Shown here one piece after another: positions 14,825 through 20,567 of a DNA stretch of 34,939 nucleotides. Positions within the stretch are counted from its first letter, which is position 1; each line of letters starts with the position of its first letter. A model generated the notes under the pieces. The model was not told the DNA's origin, did not search any database, and was given only the letters and a program-made list of their open reading frames with translations. Source of the stretch: a virus; the IMG/VR virus record IMGVR_UViG_3300030389_001169, positions 1 through 34,939 of that record; one strand, 5' to 3'. The position numbers and the translations under genes were made by a program.

Positions 14825-16671
14825 TTCGTCTAGAGGATGTATTTACTCGCATATCAAATAATCGGTTACGAGCTTGGTGTCCTGAGTGTGATTTAGGCTC
14901 TAGTCGTCCTCAAGGCACAGTAACTATTAATGAGGACTATGCCTTTTGCCATAAGTGTCAAAAAACATGGCAATTTGATGAAGATGAGAAAATACAAAAG
15001 AGAGAAGAATACGTATTAAAAAATACTAAGGCTGTTGTATCTGTAGATAAAGGTGGCTATGCAGATGCGCGGAATAAGTTTATTAATGGTTGGGAGAAAT
15101 ATATAAAAGATTTAGATCTGCCTTGGAATGATCAATGTCTTAAAATGCCTGTAGGCGTGCGAAAGAATGATGATGGTAAGCCACAGCTAGTATTTCAAAT
15201 TAATGATAATCATGTAAAGCATCACAAAGGAAAGCAGTTCGGTGATGCGCATTGTAAGATGTTTGGAACTCCGCAACTCTCCAAAGACTATCTTATATTG
15301 TGCGAAGGTGAAAAGGATGTAGTCACCGCTTACTGTCAAGGCGCACCTGCGATCACGTTTACGTCTGGTGCAGGTGCGCTGCCTGCTGAAGTAACCTTGC
15401 CATCACAATATAATAAACTATATATTATATATGATAACGATGAAAAAGGTATAGAAGGCTCAAAAAAGGTAGCAAAACGGCTGTTTTCTAAGGAATTGGA
15501 GTTGTATGCCGTTGATTGGAAAGATAAACCTTCTGGCTATGATATAACTGACTGGTTTAGTGATGGGAATACGCTGGAAAACCTGCTTAGTTTGTGCAAT
15601 CGGTATGGGGAGAGCGCGGTGGATCTGGGTGGTATGCAGTCGTTTAGTATTTCGCAGTTTCGGACCACATTCAACCAGTTGCCAAGGCCGATTATCGATT
15701 CGTTATTTTATGATGGTGATATTATGGGTATCGCAGGTGGTACGAATGTAGGTAAGTCGGTGTTCAGTTTGCAGTTGTCGATGTGCCTTGCTATGGGTGT
15801 GCCGTTTATGAACTATCGGATTCCTACTGCGCAGCGTGTGTTGCATGTGCAGTTTGAGTTGAAGGATGAGAGTTTTAGTGGATTGATTAAGAATGTGAGT
15901 AAGCCTTTAATGGACCAATATCCGATTGAGTCGAATAATCTCGATAAGAACCTGCGCTTTACTGGGGATGGGCAGTCGAATCTGTTTCAGGATAAATGGG
16001 ATATAATTGACGCTAATTTAGTGCATGAAGAATATGATGTGCTGGTGGTGGATAACTTGTATACTAGTACGCAGTTGTCGATGTCTAAGAACTCCGATAT
16101 AATGGAGTTGTTGCGTAAGATTGTGAATATTAAGAAAAGGCATAAGGTTGCTATTGTGTTGGTGTCGCATCATAAGAAGATTAGTGAGATGACTCCACTG
16201 GATGTATCGCAGTTGCTGGGTGGATCTGCCTATTCTAACTTCTTGGATTGTTTGGTGCAAATGGCTGATGCTAGGCGTGTTCCTGGATTAAAGGTGATGA
16301 AGATAACGAAGGTGCGCAGTCATAATGAGTTGCATAATGTACCAGTTGGGATTAAGATGATTAATATTGATGAAGAGGATCGGCGTGAATTGTATTTTAA
16401 ATATATGAAGCCGTTACCAAAAAATGAGATGTATTGGTATAGCGATCCGAAGGAGTCTAATGAAGAACGCGTGCTTGCTGCGGTTATGACAGATGGTCAT
16501 AATTTTAGTACTACTGCATTTGCTACTGCGCTGGAAAGTGTGATGAAGTTGAGCAGTAATAATGCAGTATATAGTTGGTTAGACAGAATGGTAAATCAAG
16601 GTTTAATTCGTAAGGTTGAGCGTGGTTTTTACTGCAAAATTACTACCGAATTAGATGATTTTCTTGATTAA
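14821..16671 (+). CDS. Bifunctional DNA primase-helicase
   Basis: A 616-aa replication protein with GTG start (14821) in a GTGA overlap. An N-terminal zinc ribbon has Cys20, Cys23, Cys43 and Cys46 for template recognition. A TOPRIM-type domain at about residues 155-225 shows LILCEGEKDVVTAY and LYIIYDNDEKG. A RecA/RepA-type ATPase follows, with Walker A GGTNVGKS (about 305), Walker B YDVLVVDNL (about 405) and the VLVSHHKK sensor region. The C-terminal 70 residues look like a winged helix (SNNAVYSWLDRMVNQGLIRKVERG). This fused arrangement resembles T7 gp4-type or RepA-like phage primase-helicases. The downstream half of the gene is richer in G and T than its surroundings. Confidence 0.85.
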   Translation: MIRLEDVFTRISNNRLRAWCPECDLGSSRPQGTVTINEDYAFCHKCQKTWQFDEDEKIQKREEYVLKNTKAVVSVDKGGYADARNKFINGWEKYIKDLDLPWNDQCLKMPVGVRKNDDGKPQLVFQINDNHVKHHKGKQFGDAHCKMFGTPQLSKDYLILCEGEKDVVTAYCQGAPAITFTSGAGALPAEVTLPSQYNKLYIIYDNDEKGIEGSKKVAKRLFSKELELYAVDWKDKPSGYDITDWFSDGNTLENLLSLCNRYGESAVDLGGMQSFSISQFRTTFNQLPRPIIDSLFYDGDIMGIAGGTNVGKSVFSLQLSMCLAMGVPFMNYRIPTAQRVLHVQFELKDESFSGLIKNVSKPLMDQYPIESNNLDKNLRFTGDGQSNLFQDKWDIIDANLVHEEYDVLVVDNLYTSTQLSMSKNSDIMELLRKIVNIKKRHKVAIVLVSHHKKISEMTPLDVSQLLGGSAYSNFLDCLVQMADARRVPGLKVMKITKVRSHNELHNVPVGIKMINIDEEDRRELYFKYMKPLPKNEMYWYSDPKESNEERVLAAVMTDGHNFSTTAFATALESVMKLSSNNAVYSWLDRMVNQGLIRKVERGFYCKITTELDDFLD

Positions 16672-16681
16672 CTCGATGCAA

Positions 16682-16806
16682 TGAGAAATGAGAATAACGA
16701 GAATAAGGAGAAAATGCTTTTCTCATATGAGAATAAAAAGAGAAAATGCGAAACTAAGTTTATAGAGAAGAGAGAGAGAGTTATTCTCCTTTTTCTCCTT
16801 ATTCTC
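16682..16806 (+). repeat. GAGAA-repeat leader with alternative hairpins
   Basis: A purine-rich segment after the helicase gene. GAGAATAAGGAGAAAA (16699-16714) is a perfect inverted repeat of 16791-16806. GAGAAAATGC occurs twice (16708-16717, 16740-16749), and either copy can pair with TTTTCTC at 16718-16724. Several mutually exclusive stems are therefore possible, and the AAGGAG at 16705-16710 lies in both the long and the short stem. This could be a translational or transcriptional attenuator for the following small genes. Confidence 0.55.
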
Positions 16807-16836
16807 ATTCCTACGCCTATCGATGATTTACCCTGA
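16714..16836 (+). CDS. Possible small hydrophobic peptide
   Basis: A 40-codon ORF with an excellent ribosome binding site (AAGGAG at 16705-16710) inside the repeat leader. The product is basic at the N-terminus, with one hydrophobic stretch (VILLFLLILIPTP). It overlaps the next gene start by 14 nt. Because much of it is encoded by the inverted repeat itself, it may be a leader peptide or an accident of the repeat. Confidence 0.3.
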   Translation: MLFSYENKKRKCETKFIEKRERVILLFLLILIPTPIDDLP

Positions 16837-17029
16837 AAAGTGCGTACTTTCGGATAAGAAAGAGAATTACTGCGAGTTTGCTCAAAACATACGTGGCGAG
16901 ACTCATTGTGCGCTGGTTTTGGAGTGGTGGCATGACACCAGAGTTAGCCAGTTGGATAAGTGTTTTTTAAAAATTAAGAACCGCGCCAAGTTGTCATGGC
17001 GCAACAGGCAAATCAAAAAACAAAAATAA
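16823..17029 (+). CDS. Small Cys-containing basic protein
   Basis: A 68-aa protein, last gene of the rightward replication operon. It has Cys7, Cys17, Cys29 and Cys47 with an aromatic centre (LVLEWWHDTR) and a very basic C-terminus (RNRQIKKQK), suggesting a small metal- or nucleic-acid-binding protein. No family was recognised. It may be controlled by the repeat leader immediately upstream. The next 150 nt are AT-rich and lead to a terminator. Confidence 0.5.
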   Translation: MIYPEKCVLSDKKENYCEFAQNIRGETHCALVLEWWHDTRVSQLDKCFLKIKNRAKLSWRNRQIKKQK

Positions 17030-17183
17030 CCTTGGCTATATAATATAATAACCCTAGCAGTATAATATAATTAGCACAAATATGTTGCGAAAAGTGTGAA
17101 AAAATCGATTAAAAATGCAAAAAAAAGTAGATCAAAAAACAATATGTACATAAAAAAAATTATGTATAATTAAAATTTTGAGC
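17030..17183. other. AT-rich non-coding segment
   Basis: A very AT-rich stretch without a credible gene. It contains the perfect palindrome TATGTACATA (17144-17153) and the word ATTATGTATAAT (about 17160-17170), which is also present in the control region near 19725. It may hold a protein-binding site or an origin-like element, but I see no iterons. Confidence 0.35.
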
Positions 17184-17216
17184 AAAAAAAAACCACGTAA
17201 AAACGTGGCTTTTTTT
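17184..17216. terminator. Bidirectional intrinsic terminator
   Basis: CCACGT (17193-17198), loop AAAA, ACGTGG (17203-17208), with a run of A on the left (17184-17192) and of T on the right (17210-17216). Read from either strand it is a stem followed by a U-run. It sits where the rightward replication operon and the leftward island converge. Confidence 0.9.
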
Positions 17217-17232
17217 GTTAAGTGTTGTTTAG

Positions 17233-17310
17233 TTATTCGGATGCGCTAAAGTACAAAATTAACGCCAAAATAAACCAAATTAAATACTCAAACATAGTTG
17301 CAATATCCAT
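17233..17310 (-). CDS. Tiny membrane peptide, 25 aa
   Basis: A leftward ORF starting at 17310, overlapping the preceding tiny membrane ORF by 31 nt. Nearly the whole product is one hydrophobic helix (MFEYLIWFILALILYF). It has no clear Shine-Dalgarno and would depend on coupling to its overlapping neighbour. It is the last ORF before the terminator. Confidence 0.4.
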   Translation of the reverse strand: MDIATMFEYLIWFILALILYFSASE

Positions 17311-17366
17311 ATTAAAACGCATATAGTTAAGTATATATGCGCTATTTTTTCTAGTGTTTTAAACAT
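17280..17366 (-). CDS. Tiny membrane peptide, 28 aa
   Basis: A leftward ORF whose ATG (17366) lies 2 nt after the stop of the 82-aa gene, with AAGGG about 8 nt upstream inside that gene. The product has a short basic N-terminus (MFKTLEK) and one transmembrane segment (IYLTICVLIWILQLCLSI). Spacing and ribosome binding site favour real translation. The function is unknown. Confidence 0.5.
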   Translation of the reverse strand: MFKTLEKIAHIYLTICVLIWILQLCLSI

Positions 17367-17368
17367 GT

Positions 17369-17617
17369 TTACACCCTTGCTTTTTGTTTTTCTTCTAATT
17401 CACTTTCAAAATAATCTAAAGCATTTTCAATAGTTTGCTTGGCAATTTCAAAGTTAGGCGCAACTCTATAAATCATATTAAATACACTGTATAGAATACC
17501 ATTTACAATTGCTAAAATATCATATTCTAAAAACTCATCTAAAGAATGCAACCAAATATTAGTAGTCCTAATTATTTCATTATATTCTTTTTCGATTTGT
17601 TTGACTGGTTTTTCCAT
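17369..17617 (-). CDS. Small helical hypothetical protein
   Basis: An 82-aa product from ATG 17617, chosen because AAAGGA lies 8 nt upstream; an upstream in-frame start would run through the intercistronic hairpin. The protein is helical and amphipathic throughout, with aromatic residues (NIWLHSLDEFLEYDILAIV) and a Glu/Lys-rich end. It shows general similarity in size and helical character to the next gene upstream, suggesting related host-interaction proteins. No family was recognised. Confidence 0.6.
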   Translation of the reverse strand: MEKPVKQIEKEYNEIIRTTNIWLHSLDEFLEYDILAIVNGILYSVFNMIYRVAPNFEIAKQTIENALDYFESELEEKQKARV

Positions 17618-17644
17618 TTTGTTTTTTCCTTTTATTTGACTAAG

Positions 17645-17664
17645 ACGGCGCAAAGTTGCGCCGT
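17645..17664 (-). promoter_or_regulatory. Intercistronic hairpin
   Basis: ACGGCGCAA (17645-17653) and TTGCGCCGT (17656-17664) form a perfect GC-rich stem between two leftward genes. No U-run follows on the minus strand. The flank at 17631-17646 is nearly the same as that at 18240-18255 beside another intercistronic hairpin, so the two spacers share a design (RNA processing or mRNA stability element). Confidence 0.6.
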
Positions 17665-17673
17665 TTCTAGCAT

Positions 17674-18048
17674 TTAGCCTTCGTCAGTTAGCCTTTTTCC
17701 ATTTAAGTATATACCAGATTCCAGGTGTTTAAGCGGCAACCCGTCTGGACCTAGATTTTTCCTATATTCAATAGCTTTATTTATTTCTTGTAGTGCGCCA
17801 TTTGTCCATTCTAAAAGTTCTTCAAAACTTTCTTTTTCTTCTTTATCATCCCAGTTATCCTCAATCGTTTCTTTTAATCCTTCAATGTCACCTTCTAAAT
17901 GTTCCTTAATTAAGTTAAGTGTCCATTCACCTAAGCTAACAATAGTTTCAAATGTTATAGGTTTTTCAAAATATGATCTTATATCATACATATTATCTAT
18001 AAAATAATCTAATGTAACTTCAACGGCGTTTCTTTCATACTTATTCAA
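17674..18048 (-). CDS. Acidic helical hypothetical protein
   Basis: A 124-aa product from TTG 18048. This start overlaps the stop of the previous ORF and has GAGAGG 6 nt upstream, better than any downstream ATG. The protein is strongly acidic and helical in the middle (LKETIEDNWDDKEEKESFEELL), and the C-terminal part is less charged (GPDGLPLKHLESGIYLNG). No known domain was recognised. Acidic small phage proteins of this kind often mimic DNA or bind host enzymes, but there is no direct evidence here. Confidence 0.6.
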   Translation of the reverse strand: MNKYERNAVEVTLDYFIDNMYDIRSYFEKPITFETIVSLGEWTLNLIKEHLEGDIEGLKETIEDNWDDKEEKESFEELLEWTNGALQEINKAIEYRKNLGPDGLPLKHLESGIYLNGKRLTDEG

Positions 18049-18218
18049 TTTATACCTCTCTTTTTGTTTAATGGTAAAGACATAATTAATTTTGCTAATC
18101 GTTTATAGCATTTTTGTTTTTCTTGATCGTATTCTTTTAAAGTTTGATTTTTATTTTTTAACAAATTAAAATCATCTGATAAAATCATTAAATCAAGTAT
18201 ATAATCTTTTTTTGTCAT
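18045..18218 (-). CDS. Small Lys-rich hypothetical protein, 57 aa
   Basis: A leftward ORF from ATG 18218 whose stop overlaps the TTG start of the next gene. A GAGAGAGG purine run lies 12 nt upstream. The product is helical (YILDLMILSDDFNLLKNKN) with a basic C-terminus. The 24-nt sequence repeated at 18053-18076 and 18851-18874 encodes part of its C-terminus here but is a spacer in the other copy. Confidence 0.5.
   Translation of the reverse strand: MTKKDYILDLMILSDDFNLLKNKNQTLKEYDQEKQKCYKRLAKLIMSLPLNKKRGIN
18053..18076. repeat. 24-nt direct repeat, copy 1 (leader with RBS)
   Basis: Identical over 24 nt to 18851-18874. On the minus strand it carries GAGAGG, which serves as ribosome binding site for the downstream gene in both places. 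Confidence 0.8.
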
Positions 18219-18253
18219 TATATTATTAAACCTCTCTCTTTTATTTGATTAAG

Positions 18254-18272
18254 ACTGCCATAAAATGGCAGT
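18254..18272 (-). promoter_or_regulatory. Intercistronic hairpin
   Basis: ACTGCCAT (18254-18261), loop AAA, ATGGCAGT (18265-18272): a perfect 8-bp stem in the spacer between two leftward genes, flanked by the same TTTATTTGATTAAGAC-type sequence as the hairpin at 17645. There is no U-run. Confidence 0.6.
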
Positions 18273-18300
18273 TTCGACTAATTAAGTCTCTTCAGTTAAT

Positions 18301-18846
18301 CTAGTATCTAATATTTGGAATTAAAGTAATTTTATCGGTAAATGCATCAACTTTATCTGTAAAAACTTGCCCAAATATTTGACCAAATGCGTTGCCTTCT
18401 TCGTCTTTCGAAAGTTCAATTTGATCATGTGATCTAAAAGTTTTTAAAAAATATGTTAATTCTTCAATCGTTTCGATCGTACCTCTTTTTTTAATAGTTT
18501 TCATAATTCTATCATATTTTCTGTCTTCATCTTTTTGCTTATCAATTTGTATTTCACGCATTATTTTATAATATTGTTTTCTTTCTCTCTCTTTCTCTTT
18601 CTCTTTCTTTGTTTTTGCATAAGGTGTATTAATTAAAGATTTTCCCAATTTTGTTAATTGATAATAACCTTTTTTATTCACACGAATGCGACCACTATAT
18701 TTTAAATTAGTTAAAACAGTTCCATAATAACCACTTTGATAAGGTCGATTATTTAAACTACATATAAAAGTAATTAACTTTTTATATCTTAATTTTGGCG
18801 TTTTATCGATATATTTAAATATTTTAGTCATTTTTGATTCTTTCAT
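18301..18846 (-). CDS. Basic winged-helix-like protein
   Basis: A 181-aa product from ATG 18846, with GAGAGG 6 nt upstream. The N-terminal ~75 residues look like a winged helix: helices around TKIFKYIDK and YKKLITFICSL, then TVLTNLKYSGRIRVNKKGYYQLTKLG, which reads as recognition helix plus wing. A highly charged coiled-coil-like stretch (about 76-125, repeated K/E/R) follows, then an uncharged C-terminal segment. It may be a transcription regulator of the leftward island or a DNA-structuring protein. No exact family was recognised. Confidence 0.5.
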   Translation of the reverse strand: MKESKMTKIFKYIDKTPKLRYKKLITFICSLNNRPYQSGYYGTVLTNLKYSGRIRVNKKGYYQLTKLGKSLINTPYAKTKKEKEKERERKQYYKIMREIQIDKQKDEDRKYDRIMKTIKKRGTIETIEELTYFLKTFRSHDQIELSKDEEGNAFGQIFGQVFTDKVDAFTDKITLIPNIRY

Positions 18847-18850
18847 TTTG

Positions 18851-18874
18851 TACCTCTCTTTTTGTTTAATGGTA
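18851..18874. repeat. 24-nt direct repeat, copy 2 (leader with RBS)
   Basis: Second exact copy of the leader repeat, spanning the stop codon of the upstream leftward gene (18866-18868) and the ribosome binding site of the gene starting at 18846. Confidence 0.8.
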
Positions 18875-19504
18875 TTTATAAGAAATGTTTTTTATTGATT
18901 CATCCCAACACATACGACACGATCCACATTCATTTTTATTTTTATAACTAATACATTCAACACCCATAAAAGACTTATCCTTATGCACTGTCGAGGTGTT
19001 AAAAAATGTTTTTGGTGGTTTAGTGTCAATCATATGCGCACTAAAACGAATCACTAAATTCTTAGGTATCTTACCACCTTGTTTAATGTATTTATTTACA
19101 ATTCCATATTCTCTAGTTGGTAACCAATGCTTTACATTTGGTGTCATTTTACAAACTTCAATAATTTTGTTTAAATGTTCTACACTTTGCAAGTCGCCAC
19201 TATCATGCCACCTAAAAAAGTTCTTATCTTTTTTATTACCTTGATTATTAATTAAATATGCTAATGCTTTGCACCAATCATTTTTACTTATGTTTTTTGT
19301 TTTGTGTTGTAGTTTTAAAGGTAAATTATATCTTTTATAGTTACCATTTAATGCATAGCAACCATAACAAACAGAACCTTTGACATTTACTAGTTTAGAA
19401 CCTTTAATGCAATCTAATGCGCTTAAATTATATGAGTAACATGGCATTTTAGAAGTACATGAAAGGTAACTACCTAAAATCTCTTTAGCTTGTATTTTAT
19501 TCAT
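18866..19504 (-). CDS. GP88-like Cys-rich phage protein
   Basis: A 212-aa product, first gene of the leftward island (ATG 19504, GAGAGAGAG purine run upstream). It shows the layout I associate with the phage 'gene product 88' family: an early cysteine cluster (CYSYNLSALDCIKGSK, then VCYGCYALNGNYKRYNL), a central FFRWHDSGDLQSVEHLNKI, then VKHWLPTREYGIVNKYI and VIRFSAHM, and a late cluster CGSCRMCW. The cysteines suggest a metal or iron-sulfur site. The biochemical role of that family is not known to me. It is probably expressed from the promoter-like boxes near 19560-19590. Confidence 0.65.
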   Translation of the reverse strand: MNKIQAKEILGSYLSCTSKMPCYSYNLSALDCIKGSKLVNVKGSVCYGCYALNGNYKRYNLPLKLQHKTKNISKNDWCKALAYLINNQGNKKDKNFFRWHDSGDLQSVEHLNKIIEVCKMTPNVKHWLPTREYGIVNKYIKQGGKIPKNLVIRFSAHMIDTKPPKTFFNTSTVHKDKSFMGVECISYKNKNECGSCRMCWDESIKNISYKYH

Positions 19505-19559
19505 TTTCTCTCTCTCTTTTGTTTGTTTTGAATTATTGCGCTCTCTCTATGCGCTTATA

Positions 19560-19592
19560 AATTTATTATATATATTAATCTGTGTCAACACC
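19560..19592 (-). promoter_or_regulatory. Leftward promoter-like boxes overlapping operator word
   Basis: On the minus strand TTGACA (19588-19583) is a perfect -35 box embedded in the operator word. A weak -10 (TAAATT, 19565-19560) follows at 17-bp spacing. A repressor bound to TGTCAACACC would block this promoter. It would drive the leftward island. Confidence 0.5.
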
Positions 19593-19718
19593 TATTGAAA
19601 TAAAAATATTGAATCAAAGCAAAAACAAAAAGAAACTTGGCGCATAATGTCAAATAGTCAAACTAACAAAATTAAAAATACTAACTTCAACAATATCAAC
19701 ACTTAGTATTGCGCATAA

Positions 19719-19735
19719 TATACATTATGTATAAT
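19719..19735 (+). promoter_or_regulatory. Rightward promoter -10 with palindrome
   Basis: TATAAT (19730-19735) overlaps the perfect 7-bp inverted repeat TATACAT-T-ATGTATA (19719-19733). The -35 region is poor (TTGCGC at short spacing), so an activator or modified polymerase may be needed. The same ATTATGTATAAT word is found near 17160. Confidence 0.4.
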
Positions 19736-19806
19736 AGAACTCGGATGCACCAAGGCACACCACCCAAAATGCCACTTACCGCGTCTTAAAATTTTCCTCT
19801 TCGTTT

Positions 19807-19834
19807 TTGTCAACACCTGTTTGTAAATTATGAT
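19807..19834 (+). promoter_or_regulatory. Promoter-like boxes directly before the HTH gene
   Basis: TTGTCA (19807-19812), 16 bp, TATGAT (19829-19834), ending right at ATG 19835. If used, transcription would begin inside the coding sequence or give a leaderless-type message. The -35 overlaps the operator word TGTCAACACC (19808-19817). Confidence 0.35.
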
Positions 19835-20167
19835 ATGGAAGAAGTCTGGAGTAACCTAACAGATGAGAACACTGATAAGTGGCTTCATGCTATCGACCGC
19901 GCAGATCGCTACCACACAATGATTCTAGTTTTCCGAAGTGGTTTGATCGAACCATCCCTGCGCCACCTACAACTCGCAGCGCACCAGTTCTACGATCGTA
20001 TGTCTCCACAGGAGTTACGAGTGTTTAAAGAACGTATTCGTGGCCATGCATTTGTAGATATTGCGCAGGAAATGGAAATAACCGAGTCCTCAGTCAAAGA
20101 ATACTGGCGCAGGACGTTAATTAAAATAAAAGCTGTCATCGAAAGCTCTAATAAGGAAGATGGATAA
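19835..20167 (+). CDS. HTH protein, sigma-region-4-like
   Basis: A 110-aa protein at the head of the packaging operon. The C-terminal half reads MSPQELRVFKERIRGHAFVDIAQEMEITESSVKEYWRRTLIKIKAVI, which follows the sigma-70 region 4 / LuxR pattern of an activation-loop helix, a turn and a recognition helix (ITESSVKEYWRRTL). The N-terminal half is helical. It could be a late-gene regulator or part of the terminase recognition machinery. No Shine-Dalgarno precedes ATG 19835, and a promoter-like -10 abuts it, so the start is less sure. It overlaps the small terminase gene by 8 nt. Confidence 0.6.
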   Translation: MEEVWSNLTDENTDKWLHAIDRADRYHTMILVFRSGLIEPSLRHLQLAAHQFYDRMSPQELRVFKERIRGHAFVDIAQEMEITESSVKEYWRRTLIKIKAVIESSNKEDG

Positions 20168-20567
20168 GAAAACAAAGAAAATAGATCCTGAGAAGGTAAA
20201 AATGCTTGCTAGTTTTGGCTGCAACTACATCGAAATCGGCAAATACTTTGAAGTGTCCGAAGGTACAATACGAAAACATTTCAAAGCAAAGGTAGAAGCT
20301 GGTAAAGAAGAGATGAAGTTCAAACTGCGCAGATCCATGTGGGTTAGCGCAATGGAAAACAACTCAATTGCTATGCAGATCTTCATGGCCAAGAATTATC
20401 TTGGCATGACAGATAAGACCGCTGTAGACATGACAGGTAATTTAGAAACAGTGCTAAAAGAGTGCGGTTTCGAGGATAATCCGATTGATAAAGTCAATAC
20501 TGAACAAGCAAAAGCTATGGAGGATTTTGGGATACCAACCGACTCCACAGCAGTTGGCCGTTCATAA
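20160..20567 (+). CDS. Terminase small subunit
   Basis: A 135-aa DNA-recognition subunit of the packaging motor. The N-terminal HTH (about residues 10-45: VKMLASFGCNYIEIGKYFEV then SEGTIRKHFKAKVEAG) and a central helical segment (RRSMWVSAMENNSIAMQIFMAKNYLGM) are typical of small terminases. In that family the phrase A-x-x-FLxKNxLGM(T/S)D recurs, and here it appears as AKNYLGMTDK. It is followed in an overlapping frame by the large terminase. The C-terminal tail is polar. Confidence 0.8.
   Translation: MDKKTKKIDPEKVKMLASFGCNYIEIGKYFEVSEGTIRKHFKAKVEAGKEEMKFKLRRSMWVSAMENNSIAMQIFMAKNYLGMTDKTAVDMTGNLETVLKECGFEDNPIDKVNTEQAKAMEDFGIPTDSTAVGRS

Larger units (their letters stand above)
19505..19834. 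promoter_or_regulatory. Divergent control region
   Basis: A 330-nt non-coding region between the leftward island and the terminase operon. It contains two exact copies of TGTCAACACC (19583-19592, 19808-19817), the palindrome TATACAT-T-ATGTATA (19719-19733) and promoter-like boxes in both directions. No ribosome binding site plus ORF of note lies inside. It is the likely switch between early leftward and late rightward transcription. Confidence 0.65.
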
